From contig NW_019775369.1 in assembly GCF_001039355.2 (NCBI RefSeq), positions 233,539 through 297,538 on the forward strand: a stretch of 64,000 nucleotides of DNA, written 5' to 3'. Position numbers and translations under genes: made by a program. The notes beneath the pieces were generated by a model, which had not been told where the DNA came from, did no database searches, and was given only the letters and a program-made list of their open reading frames with translations. Shown here in pieces: positions 59,338 through 64,000 of this stretch; position 1 is the stretch's first letter, and every line of letters starts with the position of its first letter. This DNA is from Lingula anatina. Taxonomy: Eukaryota; Brachiopoda; Lingulata; Lingulida; Lingulidae.

Positions 59338-61490
59338 ATGTGGTATCACAACGCAAACAAGCACCTTATAGTGTTCCATTTGATTTTGAACTGTGGGAAA
59401 CTAACACATGGGGCTACGGCATCATTAGACCAACCTAGGTACGAGACGGACCAAGCAAGTCCTGCAAGACAAGGCAGCTCAGTGTGGAGCACGCCGCTAA
59501 GGCCTCAAGTGTGGCCTGGGTTTGTTCACCGAGCAGATACACTGGATAGAAATAGCCGTCAAACCTATCTACCACAAGGCTATGCACTGGCAGTCAGCGG
59601 AAGGTACGACCAGAGGTCTCCTCGCACATATAAAGCGGAGAACGAAGCAATAAAATACATGTCCTTTGATAAGGTACGTTAAGAATTTAAAAATATTTTT
59701 CATATGATGAAAGTTGTTGTGTTATCCGGATATTTTACGTTTGACGGTGGTTAAGTAAGTTAAGTAATGTTTAGATTGCAAACAGTGTATGGTTCCTTAC
59801 AAATCTCATAATCATGTTTATGAAATGACAATGGTGTGTAGAAGACCAGCGTTTTTATCGTTAACTGCCCAAGAATTTGTAGACAGCGTCCTGAATCCTG
59901 AATCCTGAATCTCTGAGCACTCATTAGAACTGTTCTGTCTAATTTGAAACAAAAAAAAAAGACCACCCAAACCCAATATATATACATGTTAAAGTGTCAA
60001 AAGATAAAATTGAATGATTTCAAAGTTGTGTTCACTTTTAAAAAATATATATATGTGTGTGTGTATAAAACAAAGTCCCCAACAGATTCAATTTAAATTT
60101 AATTCTCATTTTTACCATGTCTTTACATTCTAAATTGTAACGTATGTTCCTGTTAACGTAGGTTCCAGGTCGCTTATTTTTAATTCATATATTGCGTTCT
60201 GATATATTTTGTGGCTATTCAGCCATGGTAAATAATACATGACTTAAGGATGTTTTTATAAATATTTTAACTGTAACTTGAGGGGCTTTACGTCATGGCT
60301 AATACTATGTTACGTATGTTCCCCAGAGAATTTTTTTTCTGTTACTTACTGAAAATTTATATTGTGATTACATGACAGTTTGACATTCCTCATACATTAT
60401 TTGGATGACGAATGGAAAATAGTTAATTGAATGCTTATTTTATGTCAGAAAGGTGTATTTCTCCCTTTTTTTAATATTCTGTGACAAGCAAACTAACATT
60501 TAAGTGCTCTCTACAGTAGATTTTCACAAGTTTTGAAACGTTGTAGGAGTTAAATCAAAGAACATTACCACTGATGATTGAATTTTAAAAGTGAGTAAAA
60601 CGTTTCTACAGCTGGACATTTTGCATTTGCGTCAGTAATGTATGTTCCTTTTTGGAGTTAGACGCTCGATATATTATTTTTTATTATTCATGGTTTTAGG
60701 AGAGTGAAACTTTGATAGAAACTTCTTCTTAGTTCGCAATTCTTCATAATTTGCAATCTGTGCACTACATATTTTAAGAGCATGTCTGTGAACTTATTTG
60801 TACCTCTATATTGGGTTTGGGGGAGAAAGCCTTCGTGAAGTACGCGCCAATTTCAGGAAACTCAAGAAATTATGTATCGGAATAATAAAATGGACCTCTA
60901 ATCAATTAAGCTGTATCTTGGTTTCATTCAACCGCCTGCATCTAATAATTTCCTTAGTATACAATATATAGATGAAGGTAGAAAGGAAACGGGAGAGGAA
61001 ACTGGGGAGACATTAATCGGGCACATATACAACGCATTGTATATATATCCACATACAGAATAAGTGCGTATCCCAATCAATGCCAAAATTAAGAGAAATA
61101 TTGGAACTGTCCAGATAGCTGAGAAAATGTTAAGTGTAGTCTTCAAGAGCCAATGAACCTCTCTGGCGTCCCTCACCTTGGCAACATTTCCTCTCCCCAA
61201 ACAGCGTCCCATGACCCACTTCTTCTCCCCAACATCGTCCCATGACCTACTTCTCCCCAACAGCGTCCCATGACCCACTTCTTCTCTATAACAGCGTCCC
61301 ATGACCCACTTCTTCTCCCCAACATCGTCCCATGACCCACTTCTTCTCCCCAACAGCGTCCCATGACCCACTTCTTCTCCCCAACAGCGTCCCATGACCC
61401 ACTTCTTCTCCATAACGACTTCCCATGACCAACAACTCCCTGGCAGTGGCAGCGACATAAGACCCAGTTTAAAAATCATCATCAAAATAC

Positions 61491-61569
<79 letters not shown>

Positions 61570-61742
61570 AGGATCATCCCAAAGACAAATTTGGAACTCC
61601 AGACTTCGATCTTCATGGAGCCCGAGGAGGTTTTTTAAGCGGATTACAAAGGGCGTTTGGGAGCTCCGTAAGGAAAATGTTTGACTCAGTCGGACTTGAA
61701 GAACAAGCCAAAAAGCCGCCAATTTCCTTCTTGCAGCCTCTG
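59338..61742 (+). CDS. unrecognised, probably secreted protein (first two exons)
   Basis: Exon 1, 59,338-59,673, is 112 codons from an ATG with A at -3 and an in-frame TAA 10 codons upstream. The first residues (MWYHNANKHLIVFHLILNCG, then KLTHGATA) look like a signal peptide cleaved near residue 28. It ends ...SFDK at a GTACGT donor. Exon 2, 61,572-61,742, is 57 codons in the same phase (0), begins DHPKDKFGTPDFDLHG, contains a helix-like GLQRAFGSSVRKMFDSVGLEE and ends at a GTGAGT donor. The mature part is rich in Pro, Arg, Ser and Gln with no cysteines. RK and KK pairs in exon 2 could be processing sites. No family is recognised. Support is two phase-matched exons with good donors; the weak point is an acceptor made from (ATT)n. 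Later exons lie beyond the window or the gap. Confidence 0.42.
61180..61432 (+). repeat. about 32-bp minisatellite
   Basis: Seven to eight units of 'cagcgtcccatgacccacttcttctccccaa', alternating between 'cagcgtccc' and 'catcgtccc' forms, one unit shortened. It lies in the first intron of the putative secreted-protein gene. On the minus strand the units are open and explain the long frame 60,928-61,776. Confidence 0.9.
61491..61570 (+). repeat. (TTA)n microsatellite forming an intron end
   Basis: About 26 TTA/ATT units with one interruption, ending ATAAG directly before the open stretch of exon 2. If the exon is real, this array takes the place of the polypyrimidine tract. Confidence 0.9.
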
Positions 61743-62059
61743 GTGAGTTTTTGAATATACCATTAAAGTGATACAAAGAGCCCAGATTATGATTTAATGT
61801 TCAGGCCTATGTGTTGTCGATGCTTTAAAGTTTAACAGTATAGCTTAGGGCAATAGAAATGATAGAAGAAAAGCCCTCGCTATGTATAGCCCATGAAAGT
61901 AGTATCAACTTAACCATATGTCACAAATCACCACCTGTAACGACTTTATGTTCATAAGATGAATGAAAATGTATACTCGCGGATTTTCATGAGAACTGTC
62001 CATGAAGTCTGTATTGTCACTGTTGTTTTATTACTGGGGGTTAAACATGTTCAAGAAAA

Positions 62060-62140
62060 AGTCTGGATGACGTCACTGGACGACCAATCCAGTGCATTGC
62101 ATATATAACTGGAGGATAAGCGCTTGTAGCTGCCTAATTT
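62060..62140 (+). promoter_or_regulatory. candidate CRE-CCAAT-TATA promoter
   Basis: TGACGTCA (62,068-62,075), CCAAT (62,084-62,088) and TATATAA (62,102-62,108) lie in order and at spacing typical of a strong animal core promoter, predicting a start near 62,135. The cluster lies after exon 2 of the putative secreted-protein gene, so it would be an internal promoter or belong to another transcript. No exon is confirmed downstream before the gap at 62,839. Confidence 0.4.
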
Positions 62141-62333
62141 GCTACTGTGTAGCTGTTTAATAACCGTTGTTCAGCATTTATATCATGATGTAACTATGTC
62201 GGTAGTTTATTACATGACAGTCTGTCCGTTAATAATATCTGCATGAACTTTATTAGGGGTGAGAACAATGGTATATCTAAAGTGCTATAACGTCGTCATG
62301 ATATTAGCACGCAATGAGATTAAGACTGGGTGC

Positions 62334-62582
62334 CCATACCTAGATCAATCTAACAGAATCGATCCAACTCAAAGGGATTCTCGCTAAATTGCTTTCGGCT
62401 TAAGCGGCTTAGATGTCTGACACGCCTACTGAAGCTGCTAAACGATAATTAATGACACCTAGCAGCTAGCTTCAGTAGGCGTGACAGACACCTAAGCCCC
62501 TTAAGTTGATTGCAATCTAGCGAGAATCCCCTTGGAGATAGATCGATGCTCAGTGAGTACGACAGGGTCTGGGAATGGTCCC
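62334..62582 (+). mobile_element. family-A MITE, best-preserved hairpin
   Basis: Runs from GACTGGGTGCCCATACC to GGTCTGGGAATGGTCCC. Internal arms of about 40 bp (cttaagcggcttagatgtctgacacgcctactgaagc and its near reverse complement) flank a loop of about 35 bp. Confidence 0.9.
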
Positions 62583-62839
62583 TTATATAAGTAGAGGAAT
62601 AGATTGCTTAAAAGGCCAGATGCACTAAAGGTAAGGTTGTGATTGATTGAATTGGCCTCTTAGAAAAGATCTTCGGAATCATCTCTTCTCCTTGGCACAT
62701 CAGAAATAGTGCTGTGACATTTTCAGTAGCTATAAAGCCCTTGATATTTCTCTAGGTGTAGATTGGGGGCTGAAACAACGTCCCCTGTTTAAAGGTCAGG
62801 ATATTTAATAGAGGCTTTTCCACGGTCACGTGACTTCCN

Positions 62840-64000
62840 AAAATTTAAAAATATTTTTCATATGATGAAAGTTGTTGTGTTATCCGGATATTTTACGTTT
62901 GACGGTGGTTAAGTAAGTTAAGTAATGTTTAGATTGCAAACAGTGTATGGTACGTTCCTTACAAATCTCATAATCATGTTTATGAAATGACAATGGTGTG
63001 CAGAAGACCAGCGTTTTTATCGTTAACTGCCCAAGAATTTGTAGACAGCGTCCTGAATCCTGTCGTTCTCTGAGCACTCATTAGAACTGTTCTGTCTAAT
63101 TTGAAACAAAAAAAAAAAAAAAAAAAAAAAGACCACCCAAACCCAATATATATACATGTTAAAGTGTCAAAAGATAAAATTGAATGAATTCAAAGTTGTG
63201 TTCACTTTTAAAAAATATATATATGTGTGTGTGTATAAAACAAAGTCCCCAACAGACTCAATTTAAATTTAATTCTCATTTTTACCATGTCTTTACATTC
63301 TGTAAAGGGCCTAAATTGTAACGTATGTTCCGGTTAACGTAGGTTCCAGGTCGCTTATTTTTAATTCATATATTGCGTTCTGATATATTTTGTGGCTATT
63401 CAGCCATGGTAAATAATACATGACTTAAGGATGTTTTTATAAATATTTTAACTGTAACTTGAGGGGCTTTACGTCATGGCTAATACTATGTTACGTATGT
63501 TCCCCAGAGAATTTTTTTCTGTTACTTACTGAAAATTTATATTGTGATTACATGACAGTTTGACATTCCTCATACATTATTTGGATGACGAATGGAAAAT
63601 AGTTAATTGAATGCTTATTTTATGTCAGAAAGGTGTATTTCTCCCTTTTTTAATATTCTGTGACAAGCAAACTAACATTTAAGTGCTCTCTACAGTAGAT
63701 TTTCACAAGTTTTGAAACGTTGTAGGAGTTAAATCAAAGAACATTACCACTGATGATTGAATTTTAAAAGTGAGTAAAACGTTTCTACAGCTGGACATTT
63801 TGCATTTGCGTCAGTAACGTATGTTCCTTTTTGGAGTTAGACGCTCGATGTATTATTTTTTATTATTCATGGTTTTAGGAGAGTGAAACTTTGATACAAA
63901 CTTCTTCTTAGTTCGCAATTCTTCATAATTTGCAATCTGTGCACTACATATTTTAAGAGCAACTCTGTGAACTTATTTGTACCTCTATATTGGGTTTGGG
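62840..64000. repeat. second copy of intron sequence 59.68-60.83 kb, after a single N
   Basis: Matches 59,682-60,829 almost base for base (small indels, a longer poly-A at 63,107-63,130). It starts directly after the N at 62,839. The original lies in intron 1 of the putative secreted-protein gene. It is most likely the other haplotype or an unmerged contig. The frame at 62,880-63,077 duplicates 59,760-59,987 and is not a gene. Confidence 0.85.

Noticed and set aside
60928-61776. 282-codon minus-strand frame
   Set aside because: It is built from the 32-bp minisatellite and the (TTA)n array (poly-Asn/poly-Ile), and runs antisense to the supported exon at 61,572-61,742.
1-64000. tRNA, rRNA, CRISPR arrays, bacterial operons or viral genes
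   Set aside because: None was seen. The tandem arrays present are minisatellites, microsatellites or duplicons, not CRISPR, and the splice structure is eukaryotic. tRNA genes could be missed by eye.

Overview
ORGANISM AND LAYOUT. The window is eukaryotic, AT-rich and gene-poor, with GT/AG introns, many foldback DNA elements (MITEs), microsatellites and poly-G/poly-C runs. An animal carotenoid-oxygenase gene in tandem copies, plus the repeat style and apparent heterozygosity, suggest a highly polymorphic marine invertebrate, most likely an invertebrate deuterostome such as amphioxus. The species is inference; nothing in the window names it. REGION 1-19.1 kb: no convincing gene. It holds two adjacent foldback MITEs (1.7-2.2 kb), a minisatellite carrying RFX X-box-like palindromes (2.3-2.6 kb), a G-rich strand-asymmetric island (3.5-3.9 kb), an E-box/TATA promoter-like site (5.04-5.09 kb), a triple nuclear-receptor half-site (11.6 kb), a dead Tc1/mariner transposase (15-15.7 kb) and further MITEs. 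REGION 19.15-55.18 kb: three diverged copies of one tandem duplicon (about 19.15-34.77, 34.77-47.85 and 48.02-55.18 kb). Each carries, on the minus strand, a metazoan carotenoid cleavage oxygenase (BCO/RPE65 family). Copy 2 can be read completely from the DNA: exons of 73, 151 and 1393 bp give 538 residues, with all four iron-ligand histidine motifs and the PDPCK motif. Copy 1 lacks a recognisable first exon. Copy 3 is cut by an assembly gap after about residue 363. The duplicons differ by mobile-element insertions, so the window contains its own filled and empty sites. One is a 558-bp element with a 5-bp target duplication. Another is a 2.5-kb element carrying six dispersed copies of a GTTACGGAGGTTAGG-like motif. 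REGION 55.2-64 kb: a short repeat array, two more MITEs, and the first two coding exons of an unrecognised, probably secreted plus-strand protein (59,338-59,673 and 61,572-61,742). A CRE/CCAAT/TATA promoter-like cluster lies in the following intron at 62.07 kb. ASSEMBLY CAUTION. Single-N joins at 26,800, 31,909, 33,822, 40,299 and 62,839 are flanked by near-identical duplicated sequence. These look like unmerged contig ends or haplotypes, so some repetition here, and perhaps the copy 2/copy 3 relationship, may be an assembly product.
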